From the NCBI RefSeq assembly GCF_003815715.1, contig NZ_CP033922.1, forward strand, positions 4,078,001 to 4,142,000: a stretch of DNA of 64,000 nt, in the 5' to 3' direction. The notes below the pieces were generated by a model, which worked only from the letters and a program-made list of their open reading frames with translations, was not told the DNA's origin and did not search any database. Positions 1 to 9,780 of the stretch are shown piece by piece. The stretch's first letter is position 1. Every line of letters begins with the position of its first letter. Source of the DNA: Chryseobacterium sp. G0162 (GTDB lineage: Bacteria; Bacteroidota; Bacteroidia; Flavobacteriales; Weeksellaceae). Both the position numbers and the translations under genes were made by a program.

Positions 1-212
1 GCTTTAGCGTCCATTTTACCCAATTCAGGAATATAATCTGCTACTTTACCCTGTGTGTAATAATTTCTGTTCTTTTCCAGGATGCTGCTTAAGGTTTTTT
101 CTGAAATGGTAGAAAGGTCTGCCGTTTTCTGAGCGTACATCACTGTATTTAAGGACAAAAATCCTGCAATAAGAATTCCTTTGGCGGAAAATAAAAAGCT
201 ATTTTTTTTCAT
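1..212 (-). CDS. glsA: Glutaminase, secreted, N-terminal part (runs off the window)
   Basis: The visible 70 codons read from an ATG at 212 towards the window start. They begin with a basic, hydrophobic signal peptide that should be cut after 'MYAQ', followed by a segment containing 'YYTQGKVADYIPELGKMD'. That segment matches the conserved N-terminal 'GKVADYIPxLAK' signature of the serine-dependent glutaminase A family (glutamine to glutamate plus ammonia). The catalytic Ser-x-x-Lys and later residues are outside the window. The signal peptide implies a periplasmic or exported enzyme, which is common in Flavobacteria and unlike the cytosolic E. coli GlsA. The call rests on one short motif. Confidence 0.62.
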   Translation of the reverse strand, partial: MKKNSFLFSAKGILIAGFLSLNTVMYAQKTADLSTISEKTLSSILEKNRNYYTQGKVADYIPELGKMDAK

Positions 213-458
213 GTAAATATTTTCGAATAAAAGTTTATAATAAGCCTCGAAAAAACAAAGATAAGGTATTTCATTTTTTGTGCAAGATTGGGTGTAGGTA
301 TACTGGGAAGATGGAGGGAAGATGGCATGAAGGATTAATTATTCCTCAGAAATAGGGAAATATTACATTTTCAATTGTGATATGAGTTGCAGTGAATGAC
401 TCTTGTGTTTTAATCCTTGGGGTATGGGCAAAAATTAATTTTAATTCCAAACGCTGAT

Positions 459-1787
459 TTATCTTTTTAGTTCAAAATCTTTGTGGAATAATATTCCATA
501 TTGATCAAGCATATGGGTTTTGCTATTTTCTTCCTTTGCATTTCCAGTATCAATATAATAGAGAGGGAACTTTTTGTTAATAATGTCTTCCTGATCTTTC
601 GGGCTAAGGTTTTTAACGATCTTTATATTGCTGTTTTGGTCAAAATTTCCCATCAGTGAAATTTGTTCGGAAAAATTACCTAAGTGGAAGATGGCAGGTT
701 GATTTTCGGAACGTTTTTTAATTTCCTGTATAACCTTTTTACAATAGGCCAATTCCTGATCTTCATACTCTTCATTAATAAATACGCTACCTGTAAACTG
801 AACTTTCTTTGCGGTTACGTGAATCAAAAATGGGGATAGGAATAATGCAAATAGTACAGGTTTCATTACTTTTTCATTCATTATGTATTGAAGAAGGATA
901 AGGATAAAAGGGACTGATGGAATTAAATAGCCTGGTTCCAATGGGTACCTGATAAAGAATATCAGATTGGAAATAATCATCATAATGCTGAATAGGGCAA
1001 AATGATTTTTAGATACATCTTTTAGCCTTTGATAGCCTCCCCTAAACAATTGGATGATTAAGCCTAGAATAATAGCCAGTATTCCTAAAGTTCCATAGAT
1101 GTATATTGTACCCAGACTTAATATACTTGCAAGATTAACTTCTGAGTCTCCATAACTTTGAAGGAAATTAATGCCATATTTTAAAATAACAGGTGAAAAG
1201 AAAATACAGGTGAAAATACCGGTTAAAACGGAGAATTGTAAGATTTTTTTTATATCCTTTTCAAGGTAAATGTATGCAAGAAAAAGAAAGGCCGGAAGAA
1301 AAATAATATTGTTGAACCTCGTGCTTATCATAAGTCCCAATAATAAAGCGGAAAGCCAGATCTTTTTATTGAGGAGATGATAAACGCCCGCCAGTAAAAA
1401 GAATAAAGACCAATTGTATTCCATTGCTGTTGTACTGTTGAGGTAGATAATGGGTACAAATGGGAATACGATGGTGATAAGAAAGGAAAGTTTGATATTA
1501 AGAAAGTTCAAAATCTTAAAAAGATATAGGCAGCAACCGGCTGTAAATAAAACTGACAGTAAATTGATTACCCAATAAGGATAATGATATACTAATGAAT
1601 ATAAAAATTCCGGTAATGGATATCCGGGAAAACGGGAAACATTATAAATATGATTTTCATAGAGTACTTTTCCCGTATATACTTCTCTCCAGGCATCCAA
1701 ATCAGTACCTAAACTATTAAAAATAAAAGGTAACCGTGACAGTAATACTATTAAAACTATCATTATTTCCTTACCATATTTTTTCAT
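459..1787 (-). CDS. Multi-pass membrane protein, GT-C glycosyltransferase-like
   Basis: 442 residues with roughly ten hydrophobic segments spread over the first 320 residues, then a soluble C-terminal part of about 110 residues. The N terminus has a first membrane helix followed by 'LGTDLDAWREVYTG', an acidic motif in the first periplasmic loop that is typical of GT-C lipid-phospho-sugar transferases (PMT/ArnT/GT39-like). A loop with 'SRFPGYPLPEF' follows, also a recurrent GT-C feature. The likely role is transfer of a sugar from a polyprenyl carrier at the outer face of the inner membrane. The acceptor cannot be inferred. It ends 150 bases before the convergent-free end region of the next minus-strand barrel gene, so the two may share a transcript. 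The family call is from topology plus one motif. Confidence 0.55.
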   Translation of the reverse strand: MKKYGKEIMIVLIVLLSRLPFIFNSLGTDLDAWREVYTGKVLYENHIYNVSRFPGYPLPEFLYSLVYHYPYWVINLLSVLFTAGCCLYLFKILNFLNIKLSFLITIVFPFVPIIYLNSTTAMEYNWSLFFLLAGVYHLLNKKIWLSALLLGLMISTRFNNIIFLPAFLFLAYIYLEKDIKKILQFSVLTGIFTCIFFSPVILKYGINFLQSYGDSEVNLASILSLGTIYIYGTLGILAIILGLIIQLFRGGYQRLKDVSKNHFALFSIMMIISNLIFFIRYPLEPGYLIPSVPFILILLQYIMNEKVMKPVLFALFLSPFLIHVTAKKVQFTGSVFINEEYEDQELAYCKKVIQEIKKRSENQPAIFHLGNFSEQISLMGNFDQNSNIKIVKNLSPKDQEDIINKKFPLYYIDTGNAKEENSKTHMLDQYGILFHKDFELKR

Positions 1788-1918
1788 TTTACCTGTTAAT
1801 TGTTTTCTGACACAAAATAAGTTCTTTTTTACTTAATAAAAGGATGATCTGAGGCTTATCTATAGATAAAATAAAGTATTTCGCCTTTTCCTGCAATTTA
1901 TCCTGAGAATATAGTGAG

Positions 1919-3151
1919 TTAAAAAACTTCTCCAATGTTGGCGAAAAAACCGTGTGAATTATTTTGGCCGAAACCATAATCTATACATAGGTTGGTGTTG
2001 CTGTGTTTGTTAAGTTTGATGCGTAATCCCACTCCGTATCCAAAGAGGAGTTTTTTGTATTCATCGGAAAGATCTGCGGAGAAAGACTGAACATTTGCAA
2101 AAACGACCCCTCCCAACAAACCGTTTCTGGTAATCCCAAAACGGTATTCATTTTCATAATAATACATGTTTTTTCCACGAAACCTGCTTTGTATGTATCC
2201 TCTTCCTGTGTTGTTCTGGTCATCCCAACCTGTACTGGGAAGCATAAGATAGGGTGGTGTTGTTTTACTTGTAGTTAGCCAGGCGAATCCCCAAAATGCG
2301 AGAATATTTTTTGAATTAGCCGGGAAGTGAACGTATTTTCTTGCGTCTATCTGAAGCGAAGACCAATTGGACTGGCTTCCCATGAAGGTAAAGTTAGGAC
2401 GATAAGTAATGCTTAAGTATTCACCGTTCTGAGGGTTGATCTGGTTGATTCTATTATCGTATAGAGCTTTTATTGCCAATCCTGATGCTCTCTCGGATGT
2501 TTTTAAATCCCGGGTGAGAAGGCGGCTGATTCTTGTTCCCAGTGAATCTGTGACCTTAATACTCCAAAATTGATCATAATAAATTCCTCCGCCCACGTAA
2601 AAGTCTTTTAATACATTAAACATAATGGATTGATGCAATTTTATATATTTAAAGTTAACTGTATAAGCGGTGTTTGAGTTTGCTTCTATTGAAATTCTTT
2701 TTCCTCCCAGTCCATATACTTCTGAGGGGTAATTAAGGTATTTGAAATCACTGATAAAATTGATTTTGTTACCCTTTGTCCAGATATTGGCATAGAGGGG
2801 AAAGATCGTCTGTTTATATTGTGAATAGGTGTAGCTGGTAGAAATATTAGAAATTTTCTGGTCTTTGGATCTTTGCTGATAGAACCCAATATTACCACTT
2901 ATAACCCCAGCAAATCCTGTTTGTAGAGTATATCCTGCAGCTGGAATCATAGACCAGTTGAATTTCTTCTCAGCACGAATGGTGTCACCGTTATTTTTTT
3001 TATGAAAGACGTTATGAAAAATATCTACAATGTCTTTTTGAGGTCTTTTAGATTCATATAGAGTATCGGATAAAAACCGGGATTGGTTGCTCTGAGCGTG
3101 GCAGAAAAAGGAAAAGAGAATAAACAGTGGGGAGGTGAAAATTCTTTTCAT
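1919..3151 (-). CDS. Outer-membrane beta-barrel protein, D15/BamA surface-antigen-like
   Basis: 410 residues from the ATG at 3151. An upstream ATG at 3181 adds ten residues before the signal peptide and is less likely. A signal peptide ends at 'FFCHAQ'. After a short linker the chain consists of alternating amphipathic strands, with glycine-rich 'FWGFAWL', 'GRGYIQSRFRGKN' and 'YYYENEYRFGI' segments. The 'GRGYxxxRFRGK' motif resembles the conserved loop-6 RGF/Y region of Omp85-type barrels. The protein ends in Phe, as outer-membrane barrels do. No POTRA domain is visible, so it is a barrel-only member. Function is unknown, and assembly or lipid export is a guess from the superfamily. Confidence 0.6.
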   Translation of the reverse strand: MKRIFTSPLFILFSFFCHAQSNQSRFLSDTLYESKRPQKDIVDIFHNVFHKKNNGDTIRAEKKFNWSMIPAAGYTLQTGFAGVISGNIGFYQQRSKDQKISNISTSYTYSQYKQTIFPLYANIWTKGNKINFISDFKYLNYPSEVYGLGGKRISIEANSNTAYTVNFKYIKLHQSIMFNVLKDFYVGGGIYYDQFWSIKVTDSLGTRISRLLTRDLKTSERASGLAIKALYDNRINQINPQNGEYLSITYRPNFTFMGSQSNWSSLQIDARKYVHFPANSKNILAFWGFAWLTTSKTTPPYLMLPSTGWDDQNNTGRGYIQSRFRGKNMYYYENEYRFGITRNGLLGGVVFANVQSFSADLSDEYKKLLFGYGVGLRIKLNKHSNTNLCIDYGFGQNNSHGFFANIGEVF

Positions 3152-3181
3152 GGTTGTGAATTTGTAATAACAATAATACAT

Positions 3182-3549
3182 ATAAATTCTTAGGCAAAAT
3201 AATCTGTAATCAAGGTGTTGTATTAGATAATTCTGTTGCTATTCAAATATGCTGTGATTAATAGTAATAAAGATCATTTTAGGTTTAAAATATTATTAAA
3301 AAATAAAAAATAAGATTACCTGTTGTGTTTTTGGTTAATTTTTTTCTTTAAAAAGTGTATTTTAATAGTATTAAATTCTGTTTTTGTGGTATAAAAAGGT
3401 GATAATTTGATTTTTTTGTAAATTATTTTGGGGTATGTTAATTGAGGTATAGTCAGTAATGATGGTGTTTTATTGATGTTAAATGTTTTATAATACAATT
3501 TTTTTCACTTATAAATGATTTTGTTGTTAAAATTTTCATTAATTTCCAA
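3182..3549. other. AT-rich intergenic region between divergent genes
   Basis: About 370 bases separating the minus-strand barrel gene from the plus-strand PKD protein gene, so it must hold both promoters. It is extremely AT-rich with many T runs. I could not single out a convincing -33/-7 pair. A 60-codon minus-strand reading frame here consists of Lys/Ile/Asn/Phe codons only and looks like chance. Confidence 0.4.
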
Positions 3550-3576
3550 ATGAAAATTAATACATTTTTATTAACC

Positions 3577-6500
3577 ATGAAAAACATCACTTATCTTAGT
3601 AGGCAGCACGTCTTCAGATGGCTCCTGCTATGTTGGCTCCTGGTACCTTGGGGTCTGCAAGCACAATCATCAACTCATGTTACCTGGGACTCTCAGGTCG
3701 GATGCCAAGTCCATCGGGGCGAAAAAGGCAATGGCGACAATTCTGTTGCTGCTGCAAGCGTCGAGACTGGTACATGTATCCGTGTCTGTGAGAATTCCAA
3801 TGTGACTTATACGGTCCACGGATCTAATATTTTAAATGTGCAATGGACTTCTGCGGGAGGAACTGTGCAAAGTGTTTCAGGTGCTTCCAATACACAAGCT
3901 ATTATAGCTTGGGGGGCTGCTGGAGGCGGCTTTGTACATGCAGTTATTCAATTTTTTGATGGAACAACTGAGACCCAAAATATTTGCATCGAGAAAATAA
4001 ACAAGCCGATTCCCAATTTTACGGTCCTTAATATGAAGGATAGAGTTTGTAAGAATACGGAGGTTCATTTTCAAAACCTTTCTCAGGCAAATGGAGGAAG
4101 TGATATTGTCAATTACTTTTGGGATTTTGGAGACGGAACAACTTCCACAGCCTTTGAACCTAATCACACATATACTTCAGCAGCAGGGCTTACTGTTAGT
4201 CTGACTGTAACCAATAAATGTGGTTGTTCAGAAACTGTTTCTCAAAAACTGGAAATTCTGGAATCACCACCTGTACAGATCAACTGTGCCTCGGTAGTGT
4301 GTGAAGGAAGTGTTGAAAAGTACAGTGTACTGAATGGATGCAAGGGTGACTGGAAAGTAATTGGTGGAACACTTTTAAATAATTATGGAAACGAAATCGA
4401 AGTTAGATGGGATCAGGTAGATCCGGAGGACGGCTTTGGATACGTAATGTATAAATCAGAGTGTGGATGTCCAGAGTGGACTACGGTTAAAATTCCTGTA
4501 ATTTTGAAAGCCGCAAAGATTAAAGGGCAAAGTGTAGTATGTACTGGCAGACAATATACATATTCACTTCCACAGTGGCCTACTACCAGTGTTGACTGGG
4601 ATGTAACAGGTCCTGGACTAGGTGAACTGACTTATAACCAACAAAGAAATGAAATTCTTTTCAAGGCAACAGTACCAGGTACTTATACTTTGACAAGTAA
4701 ATATTTCAATACTTTAATGTTATGCGGTGGAGAAGCAGCAAAAAAAATTGTTGTAGAACAGCCGGTAACCATATCAGGTGGAACACCTGAAATTTGTGTA
4801 GGCACATCTCAAACATTTACAGCTAGTCCTAATGTTCCTGTTATTTGGAATGTAACTTTAGATGGTGGGGTAGTGTATACTTCGCCACAACCAATCAGTG
4901 TACCTTTTAGTTATAATTTTGCAACACCGGGTACTTATATTGTAACAGCAGTTAAAGCAGGTGGAGGCTGTGAAAGCCAGGGAATACTTGTTAATGTAGT
5001 AGCACCACCAAAACCTCCGAAAGGACCAATTATTGGGGATGATGTGGTATGTACGGGAAGACCTTATGTTTATTCAATTGGTTTAACTCCAGCAAATGTG
5101 ATTCCGGTATGGACTGTAACAAATGGTACAATTATCGGGAGTAATGCAGGAAATTCTATCTCAGTTGTATTTGATACCGGGTTCCCTACATTCTCAGTGT
5201 CTGTTCGTTATAGAACACTAGGTCAGGCTGGTTGTCTTTCCAGTGCGATTACAAAAAACATAAAAGCAGTAGATCTTAATAAGGTTTCTATTGTTCAGAA
5301 TATGGGACCTTTCTGCCCAAGCAGCACGCAGAACTTCAGTGCGGTTTTAGGAAATATTGTTCCGGATTCTATGGAATGGAGTTTTGATCAACCTAATTTC
5401 GGAAGTTTTTCATCTGGGCAGGGAACGGCTAATATTGTGGTAAATATTAACGAAGTTTCAGGCGGGGTATATGATACTAATCTGAATTTGAAAATTGTAA
5501 AATGTGGTCAGGTGAAGATTATTTCTATGCCGATAAAAAAGATGGCTCTTCCAGTGATAAACTTTACCAATGTTGGAAAAATTTGTCCAGGTTCAGATCT
5601 TAATTTCACTATTAATCAAGGGGGAATTACTACAGCAACAAGTGTAACGTTTACTTTTGCTAATGGCAGTCATACAGAAAACTTTAATCAGTTCGGAACT
5701 TATAGTTTTCCGAATAACGGATATATTCAGAATAATACCGGAGGTAATGTTTCGCAAGTCGTTACAGTAACTATTAACGGGGCTAATTCATGTTCATACA
5801 AACCAACGGCAAGTGCTAATTTTATTATCCTTCCGGAAACAATTATTACGGTTTCACCAGTATATAATCTTCAGGTTTGTGATAGCCAGCCTTTAGCACC
5901 TTACACTCTTACTGCTAACAGTTCAACAGGGCTTACCAATATTTTAGAGTGGCAATGGTATAAAGATGGTTTACCATTGAATGGATTTACTACAAATTCA
6001 TATACATTGTCAGGAGTTGGCCTTGCAGGAACTTATCAGGTAAGAGCTAAAGATATCAATGGATGTTATGTGTACTCACAAGAGATTAAAGTAACCAATG
6101 CTTGTCCTACAGGCAATAACTGTACAACACCACCTACGGTTTATTTTGCCGCAGAATGGACTGATTGTAACAAAATTACTGTGAATTCTTTCAGCGTAAA
6201 TAATACGCCGGATCAGATTGAGTGGGTGTCTAATAATATCCTTACTATAATTAACGGGCAAGGGACAACTTCACCTGAGTTCCAAACCAATCTTGCAGGA
6301 GCACACATTGTGAGTGTTCGTTTAAGATATGGTACATGCTGGTATTCAACAAGCATTGAGGTTCGAAAACATTATGAACCTAAATTTGAGATTTCTCAGA
6401 CTTGTAATGGTAACGGATATAATGTAACTCTTTACAATACCTCTACGATATTCGATATTAACCCGAATGCTATTGTGTATAAATTTAGTTCACCAGGACT

Positions 6501-8487
6501 TCCTACACAGACAGGACAGACAGCAACTTATAATAATCTGCCACCAGGAACATACACCTTTACAATGTCAATGTTTGCGCCATCATATCTTTATCCTCCT
6601 TGTACGATTACAAAAACAATTACTTTGGCACCGACTCCTAGTACGGATTTCTTACTTCCGGCTATTGCATGTAAAGGAGAAGCGATTAATCTTTCGCCTG
6701 TGTCATATACTTCTGGAAATACTTACACATGGTATTTTGATGGAACAGCTTTTATTACTTCACAGCCAGGTTCGGTGGTTACATTTAATACTACCGGAAC
6801 AAAAACTGTAAAACTGGAAGTTAGGACTCCACAGGGATGTGTTTATACCTCTGCTACCGTTAATATTATGGTAAAAGATGCTAATTTTACTGGAAATATT
6901 CTTCCATTAAGTGCTGTTGCATGTGAAGGAAGTGCTCCGGTAGTGTCCTTTTCGCCGATAGGTACAGCACCGTCAGGTTATATTTGGATGAATGGCTCTC
7001 AGCAAGTACCTGGAGCTCCTAATTCAATGAGCTTTGTTCCTACGCAATCAGGAAGCTATTGGCCAATATTAATATCACCGGAAGGATGTAGATCTAATAT
7101 CATGAGCGAAAAAGCGGTGCCTATTACGATCAAAAAACCTCCGTATGTTAGTATTTCAGGACAAACAAATATTTGTTCAGGAAGTTCAGCAATACTTAAT
7201 GGTATTGTGACAGCTAATAACTTAGAGTACAGATGGAAGAAAAATGGTGCTCCAATTGGTACACTATGGTCTAATACCTTCCCAATTGTTTTCAATACAG
7301 GAGCGTTGTCTGCAGGTACTTATACCTTTACGTTAGAAGTACGTAGCCCTGGAACAACAGATTGTACTTCATCCAAAGACTTTATCGTAACTGTAAGCAA
7401 TCCGCCAGCACAGCCAACAATAACGTATACTCAAATAGAATGTACGCCGTATAAGGTGAAATTAACAGCATCTGGACCGGCGAATGGAGAGTATAACTGG
7501 AGCAATGGAATGACAGGACAAAGCATTGTTGTAGGAGAAGGAGGCGTGTATAAAGTGATATATACAGCTCCGACTGGATGTAAAACAGATAATGAAATAG
7601 CTGTACCATTAAGCATTGAAAGCCTTATGTGGGTGTTCCCTACAGGTTGTTATGATTACTGTAGAGATAAACAACGTTATGTACTGGGACCAAAAGGTAC
7701 TTTCGATTATCATCAATGGGAACTTTTTGGAACATCGCTTCAAAATGGAACCAATGATATCATTTATCCGTTCTATTATGTAAGCAGTGCAGGAACTTAT
7801 AGACTGAAAATTGAACAGAACATGCCATCAGGGCAAAAATGTGAATTCTATTCAGGACCATTGAACTATTATCCAGGCAAAGACTGTGGAGTAGAGACAC
7901 AATGTGACGTTGACGTTAAGATCGAAGCCTTCAAATGGGATGGAGATCATTATAATGTTCATGGAATGATATACAATAACGGTGGAATGCCGATCATGCT
8001 TAACATTTCAAGTCTTAATGGATACGGAACTTATTTACCATCTATGATTACCATTCCGGCAGGAGGTACTTATGATATGAATAGCAATCCATTGATGTTC
8101 TATCCAAATGCAAACTTCCCTGGAGGGACTGATGCAATCCTATTCATGGGTCAGGAAGACTGTAAATTTGTTGCTGAGCCACAGATTATAGGTAAACCTA
8201 GTATTGCCAATGCAGGAAAACCAAGTCTTACGACAGCGTCTTCTCTGAAATTGATGCCAAATCCAGCAAAGGATATCGTGAAGGTTTCATATAATACCGG
8301 TAATGAGAAATTGCCGGCAACACAGATCAAAGTTTTTGATACTATGGGGAATGTTAAATTCCATAAAGAACTGAAGTCATCTTCAGGAGAAGTGAATGTA
8401 GATGTCTCCAACTGGTTGCAGAGTACGTATATCGTTATTGTGCAGGCAGGAGAAAAATCATTGCAAGGCAAATTGATTAAAAATTAA
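3577..8487 (+). CDS. Large secreted PKD/Ig-like repeat adhesin with type IX sorting domain
   Basis: About 1636 residues from the ATG at 3577. An in-frame ATG at 3550 adds nine residues, but the second start leaves a normal signal peptide ending at 'WGLQAQ'. A PKD domain lies near residues 150-240 ('YFWDFGDGTTST', 'NHTYTSAAGL'). The rest is a string of roughly 80-100-residue Ig/PKD-like modules. Many open with a 'vCxG/CpG' turn and carry Cys pairs, for example 'SVVCTGRQYTYS' and 'DVVCTGRPYVYS', which suggests internal duplication. The last 80 residues ('LKLMPNPAKDIVKVSY', 'VFDTMGNV', 'GKLIKN') form a Por secretion (type A) C-terminal domain. The protein should therefore be exported by the type IX system and anchored at the cell surface. 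An adhesion or matrix role is inferred. Confidence 0.82.
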   Translation: MKNITYLSRQHVFRWLLLCWLLVPWGLQAQSSTHVTWDSQVGCQVHRGEKGNGDNSVAAASVETGTCIRVCENSNVTYTVHGSNILNVQWTSAGGTVQSVSGASNTQAIIAWGAAGGGFVHAVIQFFDGTTETQNICIEKINKPIPNFTVLNMKDRVCKNTEVHFQNLSQANGGSDIVNYFWDFGDGTTSTAFEPNHTYTSAAGLTVSLTVTNKCGCSETVSQKLEILESPPVQINCASVVCEGSVEKYSVLNGCKGDWKVIGGTLLNNYGNEIEVRWDQVDPEDGFGYVMYKSECGCPEWTTVKIPVILKAAKIKGQSVVCTGRQYTYSLPQWPTTSVDWDVTGPGLGELTYNQQRNEILFKATVPGTYTLTSKYFNTLMLCGGEAAKKIVVEQPVTISGGTPEICVGTSQTFTASPNVPVIWNVTLDGGVVYTSPQPISVPFSYNFATPGTYIVTAVKAGGGCESQGILVNVVAPPKPPKGPIIGDDVVCTGRPYVYSIGLTPANVIPVWTVTNGTIIGSNAGNSISVVFDTGFPTFSVSVRYRTLGQAGCLSSAITKNIKAVDLNKVSIVQNMGPFCPSSTQNFSAVLGNIVPDSMEWSFDQPNFGSFSSGQGTANIVVNINEVSGGVYDTNLNLKIVKCGQVKIISMPIKKMALPVINFTNVGKICPGSDLNFTINQGGITTATSVTFTFANGSHTENFNQFGTYSFPNNGYIQNNTGGNVSQVVTVTINGANSCSYKPTASANFIILPETIITVSPVYNLQVCDSQPLAPYTLTANSSTGLTNILEWQWYKDGLPLNGFTTNSYTLSGVGLAGTYQVRAKDINGCYVYSQEIKVTNACPTGNNCTTPPTVYFAAEWTDCNKITVNSFSVNNTPDQIEWVSNNILTIINGQGTTSPEFQTNLAGAHIVSVRLRYGTCWYSTSIEVRKHYEPKFEISQTCNGNGYNVTLYNTSTIFDINPNAIVYKFSSPGLPTQTGQTATYNNLPPGTYTFTMSMFAPSYLYPPCTITKTITLAPTPSTDFLLPAIACKGEAINLSPVSYTSGNTYTWYFDGTAFITSQPGSVVTFNTTGTKTVKLEVRTPQGCVYTSATVNIMVKDANFTGNILPLSAVACEGSAPVVSFSPIGTAPSGYIWMNGSQQVPGAPNSMSFVPTQSGSYWPILISPEGCRSNIMSEKAVPITIKKPPYVSISGQTNICSGSSAILNGIVTANNLEYRWKKNGAPIGTLWSNTFPIVFNTGALSAGTYTFTLEVRSPGTTDCTSSKDFIVTVSNPPAQPTITYTQIECTPYKVKLTASGPANGEYNWSNGMTGQSIVVGEGGVYKVIYTAPTGCKTDNEIAVPLSIESLMWVFPTGCYDYCRDKQRYVLGPKGTFDYHQWELFGTSLQNGTNDIIYPFYYVSSAGTYRLKIEQNMPSGQKCEFYSGPLNYYPGKDCGVETQCDVDVKIEAFKWDGDHYNVHGMIYNNGGMPIMLNISSLNGYGTYLPSMITIPAGGTYDMNSNPLMFYPNANFPGGTDAILFMGQEDCKFVAEPQIIGKPSIANAGKPSLTTASSLKLMPNPAKDIVKVSYNTGNEKLPATQIKVFDTMGNVKFHKELKSSSGEVNVDVSNWLQSTYIVIVQAGEKSLQGKLIKN

Positions 8488-8508
8488 TCCATACTTCATT
8501 TTAATAAG

Positions 8509-8540
8509 CAGTGTTCTCGGAAGAGAACACTGTTTTTTTT
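8509..8540 (+). terminator. Strong intrinsic terminator after the PKD protein gene
   Basis: A 10-bp perfect stem (cagtgttctc / gagaacactg) closed by a GGAA tetraloop and followed by eight T. It lies 22 bases after the stop codon. Confidence 0.9.
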
Positions 8541-8608
8541 ATAATTAAAGGAGAACTTTTGTCTCCATAATGATAATAGCAGTTTTTAATTTTTACAGAC
8601 GAGATCAA

Positions 8609-9418
8609 TTAATATGTTTCTTCACTATATACCTGTTTTCCAAGGTAGAAAAGTTCATGCTTCTTGAGATTCACATTATCCTCAAAAATATCATGAACAA
8701 AGCGAACCAATTCGTTTACCTTTTCCCTTTGGGTAATTCTTATCCGGGATTCAAAATTAGAAGTAAAGCCACTCTTAGTGTAGTTTAATGATCCGAGATA
8801 GGCAACTTTTCTGTCGATTATATAAATTTTTGAATGCAGGAACTTGTTGTCATAACGATTGTTTCTGACATACTTGAAATTTAATTTCTCGGAGTAATGG
8901 TAAGTGTAGATCTCCATTTTTCCTATTTCGGTTTTCTTTTCCCAGCATCTGAAGAATCCGTATAGAGAGGCAACAGCAACTATAAGAGCAATGAAATTAT
9001 TAGAATTGGTAAGGTCATCAACAAGATGTATTCCGAAGTAAATGAGCGAAAAGATTCCCAGGCAGAAAAGTCCAATAGAGGATAAAAAGAAAAGGCTCTT
9101 CAGACTTTCCCTTTTCTCTTTTTTCTTTACATCTGTCACCCGGTTCTGATGGATAAGTTTTCGTAATATATTTCCATATTGTTCAGGTCGGAGATCACTG
9201 AATGCCAGTCTCACGTTGATATTTCTGTTCTTCAGCATAAGAAGATCATCCAATTTTACTTCATCAATATAAGGGGAAACGATAAGGACTTCTGCTTTTG
9301 CATTCAGGATATCTTTATTCAATTGATTGCCTGCGTTTTGCCCGACAAATACTTCAACGCCTTCACTGTTTTCAGTATCAATTTTAAAATAATATTTTTT
9401 GTTTTCCTTATAATACAC
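8609..9418 (-). CDS. Phospholipase-D-like (HKD) membrane protein
   Basis: 269 residues. The only start that gives the full frame is a GTG at 9418. A single HKD motif is visible in the C-terminal third, 'HSKIYIIDRKVAYLGSLN' (His, Lys and Asp in HxKxxxxD spacing, then the G-S-x-N partner). Two adjacent hydrophobic segments near residues 110-160 ('LFFLSSIGLFCLGIFSLIYF' and 'NFIALIVAVASLYGFF') suggest membrane insertion between an N-terminal soluble part and the HKD part. PLD-family enzymes usually need two HKD motifs, so a one-motif protein would have to dimerise, as Nuc-type endonucleases and bacterial PLD-like 6 proteins do. Substrate (lipid or nucleic acid) cannot be told from the sequence. 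It converges with the terminator of the preceding plus-strand gene. Confidence 0.72.
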   Translation of the reverse strand: MYYKENKKYYFKIDTENSEGVEVFVGQNAGNQLNKDILNAKAEVLIVSPYIDEVKLDDLLMLKNRNINVRLAFSDLRPEQYGNILRKLIHQNRVTDVKKKEKRESLKSLFFLSSIGLFCLGIFSLIYFGIHLVDDLTNSNNFIALIVAVASLYGFFRCWEKKTEIGKMEIYTYHYSEKLNFKYVRNNRYDNKFLHSKIYIIDRKVAYLGSLNYTKSGFTSNFESRIRITQREKVNELVRFVHDIFEDNVNLKKHELFYLGKQVYSEETY

Positions 9419-9780
9419 GTTTGTTGTTCTTAAATGGTATTGAAATTATATGTTTTCGGATGTCTCTGTTTTTTAACAAGATCAGATCCAAAAACGCAGA
9501 CTAAGCCTGATATTGTACTTTAGGCGCCAAATTTACGTTTCTTTTTATTGTTTGCTTTACGGGAAAGCATAAAAAACTGATATCTTTTTAGCATCAGGCC
9601 TGGAATAATATTTCTAAAAAGCACTCTGACATTATCTGATACTGCCTTAGGACCCTTAAGTATATCATACCCAATAAATACTTTAAATAAGAAACTAAAC
9701 GGATTACATAAAAACTGGAATAAGGTAAATAATTTATTTTTTTGAAAGAATTTATAGGTGTTGCTTTGTCAAAAAAAAAC
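9419..9780. other. Intergenic region between divergent genes
   Basis: About 360 bases containing the promoters of the PLD-like gene (minus) and the NTF2-like gene (plus). A small hairpin (tgcttt-acgg-gaaagca, around 9552-9568) is present but lacks a T run. I see no credible coding frame: the longest, on the minus strand, has no start context or domain character. Confidence 0.35.

Noticed and set aside
1789..1977. 62-codon minus-strand ORF between the GT-C-like gene and the barrel gene
   Set aside because: It overlaps the C-terminal codons of the barrel gene in another frame and has no signal, domain or start context.
3316..3498. 60-codon minus-strand ORF in the AT-rich gap
   Set aside because: Almost only Lys, Ile, Asn, Thr and Phe codons, as expected from AT-rich DNA. 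It also occupies the promoter region of the PKD gene.
8570..8788. 72-codon plus-strand ORF
   Set aside because: Mostly antisense to the C-terminal HKD region of the PLD-like gene, where the minus-strand frame is clearly coding.
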